This document shows, piece after piece, positions 16,843-26,392 of a stretch of DNA of 64,000 bases. The stretch is from Vibrio aerogenes (lineage in GTDB: Bacteria; Pseudomonadota; Gammaproteobacteria; Enterobacterales; Vibrionaceae). Position 1 is the stretch's first letter, and each line of letters opens with the position of its first letter. The notes beneath the pieces were generated by a model. That model searched no databases, had not been told where the DNA came from, and saw only the letters and a program-made list of their open reading frames with translations. The position numbers and the translations under genes were made by a program. Where the stretch lies: the NCBI RefSeq assembly GCF_024346755.1, contig NZ_AP024861.1, forward strand, positions 3,472,001-3,536,000, written 5' to 3'.

Positions 16843-17922
16843 TCAACCGACCGTCTTCTGCGACGTAATCGCAGCTTTGTACTGCATTTTGCTCTGCATT
16901 TGATCAATGATGACCGCAATAATAATCACGATACCTTTAATCACCATCTGCCAGAATTCACTCACCCCCATCATCACCAGACCATCGGCCAGAATTCCGA
17001 TCACAAACGCACCAATCAGCGTCCCGGTCACCGTGCCACGTCCACCGGCTAAAGAAGTCCCGCCGAGCACAACGGCCGCAATCGCATTCATCTCAAACGC
17101 CGTCCCGGTTGCCGGGTGACTGGCGACCAGTTGTGAAGTCACCACGATTCCGGCAATCGCTGCACAGAATCCGGAAATGGTATAAACCCACACCTTCACG
17201 CTATTCACTTTCACACCGGATAATTCGGCAGCCCGCTCGTTGTCACCAATCGAGTAAACATGACGGCCAAACGGCAGTTTCTTCGCCACATACGCAATCA
17301 CACCGGCGACAATAAACATCAGCCAGATCGCATACGGAATCCCCAGCAGAGAACCGGCTCCAATCACATCAAACCCGGTATTCCCTAATTGCGGATTGCC
17401 CTGTAATCCCGGAAAAGTCTCACCACCGGAGAGCAACATCGCCGCCCCGCGGATGATATACATGGTTCCCAGCGTACAGATGAACGGTGCCACGTTATAC
17501 CGGGTGATAATCACCCCATTCACCGCGCCAATCAGTCCGCCAACCACCAGCACCACCGGCACGATGACCCAGACACTGGGGAAAATCGCAATCCCGAACA
17601 TGGGCAGCACGATTCCGTGAGAAATCATGTAACCAGCCACCATGCCGCAAAAACCCAGCGTTGCCCCAATCGATAAATCAATGCCTGCGGTAATAATGAC
17701 AAACGTGATCCCTAACGCGAGAAATGCGTTAATCGAGATATGTTTAATCATGATGATCAGACTGGCCGGGGCCAGAAAACCATCCACCGTAAAAGAAAAG
17801 AAACCCAAAATAATAAACAGCGCAATAAACGTTCTCAGCTTGAGTAAAATCAAACCAATATTGGCTGAATTGAATTGTGATGCCGACGCCGGCATATTCT
17901 CTATTGCTTTCGTTTTCATCAT
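16843..17922 (-). CDS. Sugar ABC transporter permease (RbsC-like)
   Basis: 359-residue inner-membrane permease of the ribose/xylose (CUT2) class with about ten hydrophobic segments. Diagnostic blocks are ALGITFVIITAGIDLSIGAT, GLIGAVNGVIITRYNVAPFI, CTLGTMYIIRGAAML, ERAAELSGVKVNSVKVWVYT and VVLGGTSLAGGRGTVTGTLI. The start codon shares a base with the ATPase stop (TAATG), so the two are translationally coupled. Last gene of the transport operon; about 150 bases separate it from the transketolase operon. Confidence 0.93.
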   Translation of the reverse strand: MMKTKAIENMPASASQFNSANIGLILLKLRTFIALFIILGFFSFTVDGFLAPASLIIMIKHISINAFLALGITFVIITAGIDLSIGATLGFCGMVAGYMISHGIVLPMFGIAIFPSVWVIVPVVLVVGGLIGAVNGVIITRYNVAPFICTLGTMYIIRGAAMLLSGGETFPGLQGNPQLGNTGFDVIGAGSLLGIPYAIWLMFIVAGVIAYVAKKLPFGRHVYSIGDNERAAELSGVKVNSVKVWVYTISGFCAAIAGIVVTSQLVASHPATGTAFEMNAIAAVVLGGTSLAGGRGTVTGTLIGAFVIGILADGLVMMGVSEFWQMVIKGIVIIIAVIIDQMQSKMQYKAAITSQKTVG

Positions 17923-19439
17923 TAAAATCCCTGAGCACTTGCCAGTACTAACTCTTCTTCAGTGGTTTCCCTGCGCAATACATTTGCCGTCAGTTTTCCG
18001 TTCGACATCACCAGAATCCGGTCTGAGACAGACATAATTTCTTTCAGATCCGAGGTGGAAAACAGAACACCAATTCCCTGCTCCGACAATTTCACCATCA
18101 TTTCAAATACATCCCCTTTGGCCCCGACATCGATGCCCCGTGTGGGTTCATCGAGCAGCAGCACTTTGGGTTCATTGAGCAATGATCGTCCAATGACAAC
18201 TTTTTGCTGATTTCCTCCGCTTAATGCCTGAATTTCAACACCGGGAGACGAGACTTTGATCGACAAATCGCTGATCGCCCGGCTCACGGCAGCTTCTTCA
18301 TCTTTTTCTGAAATCGTAATGCCTTTTAACCGCTTCCACAGGCTTGAAATGGTCAGATTGGTCGCCACAGAGCTGACCGGAAAAATTCCGGACTGCTTGC
18401 GATCTTCCGGCACGAGTCCGATGCCCATTTTGATCCGGTCCGGCGTTGAAGTGTTTGCACCGATAATTTTACCGTTCAGTGAAAAGCGTCCTGCGTATTG
18501 TGCTTTCCCGACCAGACACTCGAATAGTTCGGTCCGCCCTGCGCCCATCAGTCCATAAATGCCGACAATTTCACCTTCCCGGACAAAGAAAGACACATCG
18601 TCCACCACATTCGACTCGGCCTCATTGGTTAACGTAATCCCTTCCGCTTCGAGCACCTTAATGCCGTACTGACGGTTTTCCGGTAAAAAGTCTGCCACCG
18701 GATCATTGCCCAGCATTTCGCGCACAATCCACGATACATCAATGTCTTCAACCGCGGCTTCAGCCTGAAATTTACCGTCCCGCAAAATCGTAATGTACGT
18801 ACCGATTTCCATCAGTTCTTCTAAACGATGGGAAATATAAATAATCGAAACCCCCTGCGCCGTCAGGTCACGAATGACATCAAACAGGATCTCAACTTCA
18901 GTTTTACTCAGGGCTGATGTCGGCTCGTCCAGAATCAGAATGTCGACTTTTTCTGACAACGCTTTGCCAATCTCAACTAACTGTTTTTGCCCGACCTTTA
19001 AACCGGAAACCAGTGCATTCGGGTCAATCTCCTGCTTGAGCCGTTTCATTAACCGGGCTGCAACTTCACACTGTTTTGTGTTATCGATCGGTGCAAGTCC
19101 TGTTTGCAGTTCTCTGCCGAGAAAAATATTTTCAGCCACCGTCAGGTTATCCGACAGATTCAGCTCCTGATGCACCATCCCGATACCGTGCTCCGCTGCA
19201 CTCCGGGTGCTGTCTATCACCACCGGCTGTCCTTCAATCAACAGCTGCCCCAGCGTCTGCTGCTGAACACCGGCCAGTATTTTCATCAGGGTCGACTTCC
19301 CTGCGCCGTTTTCACCAATGATGACATTCACAGCACCGCGATAAACATTGTAGGAAACATTGTCCAGTGCCTTCGTGCCGGGAAACACCATCGAGATATT
19401 CTCAGCACGCATGATGATGTCTTTATTTTTCGTATTCAT
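17922..19439 (-). CDS. Sugar ABC transporter ATP-binding protein (RbsA-like)
   Basis: 505-residue duplicated ATPase of the CUT2 type. First half: Walker A GENGAGKSTLMKILAGV, signature VSGLKVGQKQLVEIGKALSE, Walker B LILDEPTSAL. Second half: degenerate P-loop GLMGAGRTELFECLVG, signature LSGGNQQKVVIGRSLLNEPK and LLLDEPTRGIDVG. This asymmetric pair is normal for RbsA/XylG/AraG. It energises the permease encoded next to it and takes sugar from the binding protein encoded at the operon head. Confidence 0.94.
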   Translation of the reverse strand: MNTKNKDIIMRAENISMVFPGTKALDNVSYNVYRGAVNVIIGENGAGKSTLMKILAGVQQQTLGQLLIEGQPVVIDSTRSAAEHGIGMVHQELNLSDNLTVAENIFLGRELQTGLAPIDNTKQCEVAARLMKRLKQEIDPNALVSGLKVGQKQLVEIGKALSEKVDILILDEPTSALSKTEVEILFDVIRDLTAQGVSIIYISHRLEELMEIGTYITILRDGKFQAEAAVEDIDVSWIVREMLGNDPVADFLPENRQYGIKVLEAEGITLTNEAESNVVDDVSFFVREGEIVGIYGLMGAGRTELFECLVGKAQYAGRFSLNGKIIGANTSTPDRIKMGIGLVPEDRKQSGIFPVSSVATNLTISSLWKRLKGITISEKDEEAAVSRAISDLSIKVSSPGVEIQALSGGNQQKVVIGRSLLNEPKVLLLDEPTRGIDVGAKGDVFEMMVKLSEQGIGVLFSTSDLKEIMSVSDRILVMSNGKLTANVLRRETTEEELVLASAQGF

Positions 19440-19444
19440 GGCTG

Positions 19445-20029
19445 TTATCTCTTGGTCATTTCCAGCGGAATCACATCCGTAATTCCGGCTTTTTTACGGG
19501 TTACAGCAGCTAAAATATCCACCTGATGGCCAACCCACGACGCATCCGGACGGACGAAATGTTGCATCGCTTTCTTGTTTAACGCCTTGGACAACCGGGC
19601 AAACTGCACCTGATTTTTAAAATCATCAAACTGAATAAAGCTGGCTGCATCACGGATGGAGTTCCCCCGGATAATCGGACCGATTTGTAATACCACCTGA
19701 TGCTGAGCACTGGTCACCGTCATCGTGGCCCGCTTTTTACTGTCATCAAGACTGTTCACGATGCCGTGAATCCGGACAAACCGGCTGCTATCCTCTTTCA
19801 TGGTTTGCTCCCCGAACGCCCCGGAAACCTTTTGAGCTTCACTTAAAATATGATCCCAGAATTTGTCTGCTAACGCGGCTGGCGTCATATTCTTCAGCGA
19901 GGCGGCCTCTGCAGCAGACATCGGGATAATGGGTTTGCCATGCTGATCCAGCTTCACCACATCGCAGCCCCATAAAGCCAGGCAACACAGCGGAATCAGT
20001 GACAATTTGAGTACATGGTCTATTTTCAT
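19445..20029 (-). CDS. DUF2291 family lipoprotein of the sugar-transport operon
   Basis: 194 residues from the ATG at 20029. The N-terminal signal ends in a lipobox (LALWGC), so it is probably anchored to a membrane on the periplasmic side. The body (AAEAASLKNMTPAALADKFW, VRIHGIVNSLDDSKKRATMT, VLQIGPIIRGNSIRDAASFI) matches DUF2291, a family regularly placed between RbsB- and RbsA-type genes but without a known biochemical function. An in-frame start at 20071 would disrupt the signal peptide. Confidence 0.82.
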   Translation of the reverse strand: MKIDHVLKLSLIPLCCLALWGCDVVKLDQHGKPIIPMSAAEAASLKNMTPAALADKFWDHILSEAQKVSGAFGEQTMKEDSSRFVRIHGIVNSLDDSKKRATMTVTSAQHQVVLQIGPIIRGNSIRDAASFIQFDDFKNQVQFARLSKALNKKAMQHFVRPDASWVGHQVDILAAVTRKKAGITDVIPLEMTKR

Positions 20030-20095
20030 GTGTTCAACATCCTTCGCTACAACCAAAACTATCGGAGCCAAAGTTGCCTTCAGCTCCGGTCAACC

Positions 20096-21067
<972 letters not shown>

Positions 21068-21305
21068 TTATTCAATACCAGCCTAGTTATATATCAATAA
21101 CCTGTCCAGATCAATTTGAACAAAATCTGAACAGCGTCACAATCAGGCAACATGATCCTTTGATTTGTGTTGGAATAACGGTGTGCAACAGCATCAGAAT
21201 AAAGGTGCCGTCAGCTTGCACTCTGAATGTAAAAAACAGGTTTTATTCCGCGCCATAAAGCAGATATGATTCTCAGGACAACTATTAACAAAGGAATCAT
21301 TAATA

Positions 21306-22079
21306 ATGACTATGGATAAAAAATCCCTGACCACACTTTTCACGGTTTTACTGTTGGCGTTTGCTGTGCCTGCTCAGGCTGACCTGCTCAAAGAGATCGT
21401 CAACCGCGGGGTGATAAAAGTCGGCACAACCGGCGATTACAAACCATTTACGTTTCTGGAAAATGGCCACTACAGCGGTTACGACATTGATGTCGCACAG
21501 CATCTGGCAGAGCAAATGGGCGTGAAAGTTGAATTTGTCCAAACCAGCTGGAAACACCTGACGGACGGATTGAAAAACGGCGAATATGACATCGCCATGG
21601 GCGGGATCACCAAGCGGATGAACCGTGAGATGATCGCCGATATTTCACAAGGTTATATGACATTTGGAAAATGTTTTCTGGTCGCCAGCGGTCTTGGCAG
21701 CCGGTTCGATACACTGGAAAAAGTGAACCAGCCGAAAGTCAGAGTGGGCGTCAACATTGGCGGCACCAACGAAAAATTCGCAATGAAATATCTGCCGGAT
21801 GCCACGCTCGTCAAATTTAAAAACAACCTTGATGTCCCGGAAGCGGTCGCAGCGGGCAAAGTGGATGTGATGATCACCGAAACCCCGGAAGCGCTGTTTT
21901 ATGATCACAAAGACAAACGCCTGGACGCCGTGCGTGCCCATAATCCGTTCACGAAAAGTCAGTTCGGTTATCTGGTGCCGGCAGGTGAGCAACGCCTGCT
22001 GAATGTCGTCAATTACGCGATGGAAGATATGGCCCTGAAAGGCATCGATAAAGCACTGATGCAAAAAAATGGCTTATAA
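21306..22079 (+). CDS. PheC-like periplasmic solute-binding-fold protein
   Basis: 257 residues with a signal peptide ending PAQA and the type II solute-binding fold: GVIKVGTTGDYKPFTFLENG, YSGYDIDVAQHLAEQMG, YDIAMGGITKRMNREMIADI, VGVNIGGTNEKFAMKYLPDA, KVDVMITETPEALF. It resembles Pseudomonas PheC (cyclohexadienyl dehydratase, periplasmic phenylalanine synthesis) more than ordinary amino-acid-binding proteins, especially TTGDYKPF and GGTNEKFA. No permease or ATPase gene adjoins it, which favours an enzyme or an orphan binder. Without the catalytic-site alignment I cannot choose. Divergent from the sugar operon; a hairpin follows at 22092. Confidence 0.75.
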   Translation: MTMDKKSLTTLFTVLLLAFAVPAQADLLKEIVNRGVIKVGTTGDYKPFTFLENGHYSGYDIDVAQHLAEQMGVKVEFVQTSWKHLTDGLKNGEYDIAMGGITKRMNREMIADISQGYMTFGKCFLVASGLGSRFDTLEKVNQPKVRVGVNIGGTNEKFAMKYLPDATLVKFKNNLDVPEAVAAGKVDVMITETPEALFYDHKDKRLDAVRAHNPFTKSQFGYLVPAGEQRLLNVVNYAMEDMALKGIDKALMQKNGL

Positions 22080-22091
22080 GCCGGTTATGTT

Positions 22092-22109
22092 CAGGGTCTG
22101 TTGACCCTG
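22092..22109 (+). terminator. Hairpin after the PheC-like gene
   Basis: CAGGGTC and GACCCTG form a perfect 7-bp stem with a TGTT loop, 13 bases after the stop codon. No T-run follows, so it may be a pause or stability element instead of a strong terminator. Confidence 0.4.
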
Positions 22110-22300
22110 ATAAGCCCATGTTGCTGCGTGTTTCCCGTCCGTAAGGGAACACGCCATGCTTTCCCCAAAAATATAAACCCTGATGAATTGCCAGATTAGC
22201 ATAATCACTTAAAGGATGAGAAAAGATGGGTTTTGTGCCAACTGGCAAGCAATTCCAGCTCACCCAACAACGGAAAAATGGCTGATGTGATTTACTGTGC

Positions 22301-22329
22301 TTGAAGTATGTACTTTGTACACCTAAAAT
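22301..22329 (+). promoter_or_regulatory. Toxin-antitoxin promoter with embedded operator
   Basis: TTGAAG (22301-22306) and TAAAAT (22324-22329) are separated by 17 bases. The perfect inverted repeat TGTAC-TTT-GTACA (22309-22321) fills the spacer. A repressor bound there would block RNA polymerase, as expected for autoregulation by the HTH antitoxin encoded downstream. Confidence 0.65.
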
Positions 22330-22346
22330 CACACAGGAGAACTCAC

Positions 22347-22682
22347 GTGCATCATGCAATCGAGTTTGTCGAGACCTCGGTTTTTACCCGGCAAATCAAG
22401 TTACTCGCAACCGAGAATGAACTGATTAAACTGCAAATTGAACTGATCGTTCAGCCAGATAAAGGCGTTTTAATTCAAGGTACCGGGGGGCTCCGTAAAG
22501 TCAGAATGGCCACAGGAAACCGGGGAAAAAGTGGCTGTTTACGAGTCATCTATTTTCTGGCTCATGCCGAAAAAATATATCTATTACTGGCATACCCAAA
22601 GAATGAGAAAGAGACATTAACACCAACCGAAAAAAACGAGCTGAAAAATCTGGTGAAAATACTAAAAGGAGAAGATCAATGA
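22347..22682 (+). CDS. RelE/HigB-type toxin
   Basis: 111 residues from the GTG at 22347, chosen because CAGGAG lies seven bases upstream and the protein then begins HHAIEFVETSVFTRQIKLL, the usual RelE-superfamily opening. The core GTGGLRKVRMATGNRGKSGC, LRVIYFLAHAEKIYLLLAYP, KNEKETLTPTEKNELKNLVK is typical of toxins paired with NadS antitoxins, ribosome-dependent mRNA endonucleases. Its stop overlaps the antitoxin ATG by four bases. Toxin-first order matches HigBA-like systems. Confidence 0.88.
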   Translation: MHHAIEFVETSVFTRQIKLLATENELIKLQIELIVQPDKGVLIQGTGGLRKVRMATGNRGKSGCLRVIYFLAHAEKIYLLLAYPKNEKETLTPTEKNELKNLVKILKGEDQ

Positions 22683-22963
22683 CCATCTTCGAAGATCTGA
22701 AAACTTCCCTTGAAGAAGCCACCGCCATCAAACGAGGGCAGAAAAAAGCGGCAAAAACTACCCGCTATGAAATTGCGGATGTGAAAGCGATACGGGCGCA
22801 ACTGAAAGTCTCTCAGGCTGAGTTTGCGGCTGCACTCGGCACCAGTGTTGATACCATTAAAAGCTGGGAGAGCAGACGCAGGAACCCGACCGGGCTGGCA
22901 GCTAAAGTGCTGGCAATGATCAAAGATAACCCTGAGTTTTATCAACAGCTGACTCTGTATTAA
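22679..22963 (+). CDS. NadS/HigA-type HTH antitoxin
   Basis: 94 residues. The N-terminal arm (FEDLKTSLEEATAIKRGQKK) should wrap the toxin; the C-terminal helix-turn-helix reads IRAQLKVSQAEFAAALGTSV, DTIKSWESRRRNPTGLAAKV, the NadS-family motif. It both neutralises the toxin and, most likely, represses the promoter at 22301-22329. Translationally coupled to the toxin (ATGA). Confidence 0.9.
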   Translation: MTIFEDLKTSLEEATAIKRGQKKAAKTTRYEIADVKAIRAQLKVSQAEFAAALGTSVDTIKSWESRRRNPTGLAAKVLAMIKDNPEFYQQLTLY

Positions 22964-23001
22964 AATCCGGTGAAGATACAAAAATCGCTCAGGAGTCGCC
23001 G

Positions 23002-23655
23002 TTGAATCTTATTGAAACCTTTGAAAATCAGCTGATAACATGGATTCAGGCTGAAATGACACAGGACCCCGCCCATGATATCAACCATGTATTGCGGGTA
23101 GTGAAAACCGCCAGGCAGTTATGTCACACTGAACAGGCGCAGGCTGAAGTGGTGCTGCCCGCTGCCTATCTGCATGACTGTTTTGCTTATCCGAAAGATC
23201 ACCCGGATCGCAGCCAGAGCTCGGCGATTGCCGCCGATAAAGCCGTCAGTTTTTTAGCGAGCGCCGGTTATCCGTCACAATATCATCAGGCGATCCATCA
23301 CGCGATTGTGGCTCACAGCTTTAGTGCGAACGTCAAACCACAAACACTTGAAGCGATGATCGTGCAGGATGCCGACCGGCTGGATTCTCTTGGCGCGATA
23401 GGCATCGCACGGACGATGCTGGTTGGTGGCGGGCTACAGCGTTCTCTTTATTTGGCAGAGGACCCTTTTTGTCAGTCACGCTCACCGGATGACGGGACTT
23501 ATATCATCGATCACTTCTATACCAAGCTGCTGTTACTGGAAAGTACCATGAACACAGCCTCAGCGAAGGCGGAAGCCCGGATAAGAACCGCATGGATGAC
23601 GCAGTATCTGCAACAGCTGGGCCATGAAATCGGTCATGATAACGGCGGGGAATAA
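23002..23655 (+). CDS. HD-domain phosphohydrolase (YedJ-like)
   Basis: 217 residues from a TTG at 23002 with AGGAG six bases upstream. The metal-binding HD signature is spread over DPAHDINHVLRVVKTARQLC, AAYLHDCFAYPKDHPDRSQS, HAIVAHSF and IVQDADRLDSLGAIGIARTM. This is the pattern of the YedJ/YpgQ group, metal-dependent nucleotide phosphohydrolases of uncertain substrate. It begins 38 bases after the antitoxin gene and may be co-transcribed, but functional linkage is doubtful. Confidence 0.88.
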   Translation: MNLIETFENQLITWIQAEMTQDPAHDINHVLRVVKTARQLCHTEQAQAEVVLPAAYLHDCFAYPKDHPDRSQSSAIAADKAVSFLASAGYPSQYHQAIHHAIVAHSFSANVKPQTLEAMIVQDADRLDSLGAIGIARTMLVGGGLQRSLYLAEDPFCQSRSPDDGTYIIDHFYTKLLLLESTMNTASAKAEARIRTAWMTQYLQQLGHEIGHDNGGE

Positions 23656-23675
23656 TACCGGCCGCCCGGCAAAAA

Positions 23676-23696
23676 AATCCCGGAAACTCCGGGATT
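23676..23696 (-). terminator. Rho-independent terminator after the lipase-like gene
   Basis: AATCCCGG and CCGGGATT pair perfectly over an AAACT loop. On the minus strand the hairpin is followed by seven T, ten bases beyond the stop codon of the gene at 23707-25197. It may also work for the convergent HD gene. Confidence 0.8.
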
Positions 23697-23706
23697 CAGC
23701 CAGCGC

Positions 23707-25197
23707 CTAATTCACACCATCCCCGGAGGGTTTGGTTTTCCTGAAATCCTGCCGGGTTTCAGTTTTCAAAATCAGACCTTCTTTATGCATTTTCGGTGAC
23801 TCTGCACTATCAAAACGGAACACATTTTTATCGACACAGCGATGCAACACAATGTTGATATAACACGTTTCATTCGGTCTCAGCTCAAACGCGTCATTTT
23901 CAACGCGGAACTCAACCGGCCGGTAATAAGACAGGCAGTTTTCAGGCTTAGCGACAAACACGGAATCATCATCTGGTTGACCAGACTTGTTGACTAACCG
24001 GTAACGACTTGGCCGGGCAATGATCCGAAAGCCTGTCAGCTTTTTAGTGATGAGGTTGTTGTAATCCACGTAATAAACCAGATGATTCGGGTGTGCGGCG
24101 TTCTTCTGCCGGTCGACAAAGACACCTTTCGCCAAATCATCCGGATCATCATCTTTCTCTCCTAACACAATCAAATCAAAGTCAGTCACCGGCACGCCTT
24201 CATCGTCTTCGACAATAAACACCAGAGTGATATAACGGTGCTTGTTCTTCTGCGTTTTTTGGGTGAGTATCTCCAGTTCTGAACCACGCTGAAGATATTC
24301 ATCTGCGGTACTGACCTGAAAACATTTGAGGATTTCCTTCACCTGTTCTTTAGGCGATTTCTCACTGGTGACACTGCGCATAATACCTTTATATTTCCCG
24401 GAATGGCTCGCTCTTGGCACCACACCAAGCGGTACATTCACCGGCCGCTGCATTTCACCTTCCTGTTTTAACAGGTGCACATAGAAGAGCTCGTTTAAGT
24501 ATTCTTTTTTCAACGGTGCGCTTTCACCGGATTCCACAAATTTCACCATACTGTAGTTCATATTGGCACCGGAAACCCGCACCACACCGTCCGAGCCGGG
24601 TTCGGTCAGATAGCTGTTCACAAAATCATATAATTTCCGGTCAATCATCTGGCCGGTTAACACAAACGGGAAATACCCTGCTGCGGCAGGCTGGTAATCC
24701 AGTGTGGCAGTAGCCAGATCAATCTGCTGCTGGCTGCCCAGTGATAACCAGTCCAGCACCAGTTGTCCCGGCTCAACCCCATCAAACCAGGCTTTGATCC
24801 GCCCGACTCTCTCTTTACCTAATGCAGCCAGTGGTGAGCCATGATTGGCCGGCGCAAGCATCACTAAGTGTCGGAGCGGACAATCGGTTAAGCCATTGCT
24901 GCCAAAGTAGCGCTCCACCCATTCCCGGACCACCGGGCCGCCGGTTGAGTGTGTGATACAGGAAAATTCAGCAATCTTTTCTCCATCCGGGATCTGCTCA
25001 TGCAGCGCATGATCAAATGCCCGGACAATGTCATCCACATTCACCGTATCATTAAAACTGATATATTTTCCCAGCCAGATATGCCTGATATCCACTGTCA
25101 GTCCGTAATTGCCAGCCTGTGCTGCAATCGCCTCCGGCAGATATCCATAGGTGTTGGTATCTGTCACACTCCAGCCATGTACAAAAATCACGATCAT
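23707..25197 (-). CDS. Alpha/beta-hydrolase (lipase-like) with extra C-terminal domain
   Basis: 496 residues from the ATG at 25197, which has AAGGA seven bases upstream; an earlier in-frame start (25239) has no ribosome site. Residues 1-270 are an alpha/beta hydrolase: MIVIFVHGWSVTDTNTYGYL with the oxyanion-hole HGW, and the nucleophile elbow FSCITHSTGGPVVREWVERY (Ser84 in T-H-S-T-G). LVMLAPANHGSPLAALGKER is the lipase NHGS-type segment. Residues about 290-496 form a separate domain with no signature I know. No signal peptide. A cytoplasmic lipase or a type VI lipase effector (Tle-like) are both possible; no VgrG or immunity gene adjoins it. Confidence 0.75.
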   Translation of the reverse strand: MIVIFVHGWSVTDTNTYGYLPEAIAAQAGNYGLTVDIRHIWLGKYISFNDTVNVDDIVRAFDHALHEQIPDGEKIAEFSCITHSTGGPVVREWVERYFGSNGLTDCPLRHLVMLAPANHGSPLAALGKERVGRIKAWFDGVEPGQLVLDWLSLGSQQQIDLATATLDYQPAAAGYFPFVLTGQMIDRKLYDFVNSYLTEPGSDGVVRVSGANMNYSMVKFVESGESAPLKKEYLNELFYVHLLKQEGEMQRPVNVPLGVVPRASHSGKYKGIMRSVTSEKSPKEQVKEILKCFQVSTADEYLQRGSELEILTQKTQKNKHRYITLVFIVEDDEGVPVTDFDLIVLGEKDDDPDDLAKGVFVDRQKNAAHPNHLVYYVDYNNLITKKLTGFRIIARPSRYRLVNKSGQPDDDSVFVAKPENCLSYYRPVEFRVENDAFELRPNETCYINIVLHRCVDKNVFRFDSAESPKMHKEGLILKTETRQDFRKTKPSGDGVN

Positions 25198-25372
25198 CGT
25201 CTTATCCTTATTTTTTGCAGGGTATTCCTTTGAAAGCATAATTTATGCAATCAGATTACCATGGGATGATTGACGTATTTTTGCGGTTGGATGGATGATT
25301 TTCAGAGAATTGAGAACCGGGAAAGCCTTGCCGGACAGGGATGCGCTCCAGACAGTATCACCGGAAAAACGC

Positions 25373-26392
25373 TCACCCTGCCGCCCAGCGTCTGAGTGCG
25401 CGGCGGAAGTTGCTGACATCAAAGAATTTCAGCTCTGAAGCGATACGCTCATCGTCAAAGCCATAAACAGAACGAAGATAAACGGCTTGCTGCTGGCGGA
25501 CTTCATCAAGCAGAACACGATAACTGGCATGGTGGGCTTTTAAATGGCGTTTCAGCGTCGCCGGGCTTGTCTCTGTCTGGCGGGCCAGCGCTTCCAGTGA
25601 GGGCGGCGTCGCAGGTGCAGCGCGAAATTGCTGACGAATCCAGCTGAGCATGCCGGTAGCTGGCGGCGGCATCTGACTTTGTGCCAGTGCATACAGTGTC
25701 GGAGAGCTGTCAGGTAATGGCCTGTCCAGCCATTGAGAAGGCAGGGACAGCGCGGTGATTTGCTGAGCATACTGAATGGCTTCTCCCCAGTACATCTGAT
25801 ACTGCGCCTGCCAGTCCGGGGCTTTCCAGTGCACCACGGCCTGCCATGGCAAAGCACAACCCAGCCGCCAGCGGGTGAATGAAATGATCGCGGTAAACAG
25901 GCTTTCGGTTAACCAGCGCAGATACGCAGTTTTGCTTTTGTCACTGAGTGCGAAGGACTCGCCAAAGGGATCCTCCACCAGCAAATAACAGCGCGATTCA
26001 GTTTCCCGGATCCGCAGTTGCAGCAACGGAAAAAAAGTCAGCACATACTGGCAGAGATTGTCCAGCAATGCTCTCAGTGTCGGGGCGTGTGTCAGCAAAT
26101 GTGCAGATGTTCCCAGCGATCCGGGAAACAAACGCTGTCCGAACACAAAACTCAGCGAGGGTTCATTTTCCAGCTGACTGAGATTAAACACCAGCCGGGC
26201 AAACTGCCGGGGGCTGATTTTCAGTTCACCGGAAAACAGATCTTCATAAAAAATACCGGTACGGCGCAGCACATAGTGCAGGTTCAGCCCGCGTTCTTTG
26301 ACTAAATCCAACAGTAACGCCAGATGATGTTCAGCCGGGATCAGCTTTTGATCCCGTTCTGCACGGCGCTGTTGTCCGGTGTTACTGGTCAT
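25373..26392 (-). CDS. AraC-family transcriptional regulator
   Basis: 339 residues from the ATG at 26392, which overlaps the upstream gene by 11 bases; an earlier start (26455) would lie deeper in that gene. The N-terminal part (LDLVKERGLNLHYVLRRTGI, LKISPRQFARLVFNLSQLEN, LFPGSLGTSAHLLTHAPTLR) is the arabinose-binding-like sensor domain of the ArgR/VirS-type AraC proteins. The C-terminal double HTH (LEALARQTETSPATLKRHLK through IASELKFFDVSNFRRALRRW) binds DNA. Coupled to a membrane protein with a degenerate GGDEF-like domain and divergent to a phytase gene; the target is unknown. Confidence 0.88.
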   Translation of the reverse strand: MTSNTGQQRRAERDQKLIPAEHHLALLLDLVKERGLNLHYVLRRTGIFYEDLFSGELKISPRQFARLVFNLSQLENEPSLSFVFGQRLFPGSLGTSAHLLTHAPTLRALLDNLCQYVLTFFPLLQLRIRETESRCYLLVEDPFGESFALSDKSKTAYLRWLTESLFTAIISFTRWRLGCALPWQAVVHWKAPDWQAQYQMYWGEAIQYAQQITALSLPSQWLDRPLPDSSPTLYALAQSQMPPPATGMLSWIRQQFRAAPATPPSLEALARQTETSPATLKRHLKAHHASYRVLLDEVRQQQAVYLRSVYGFDDERIASELKFFDVSNFRRALRRWAAG

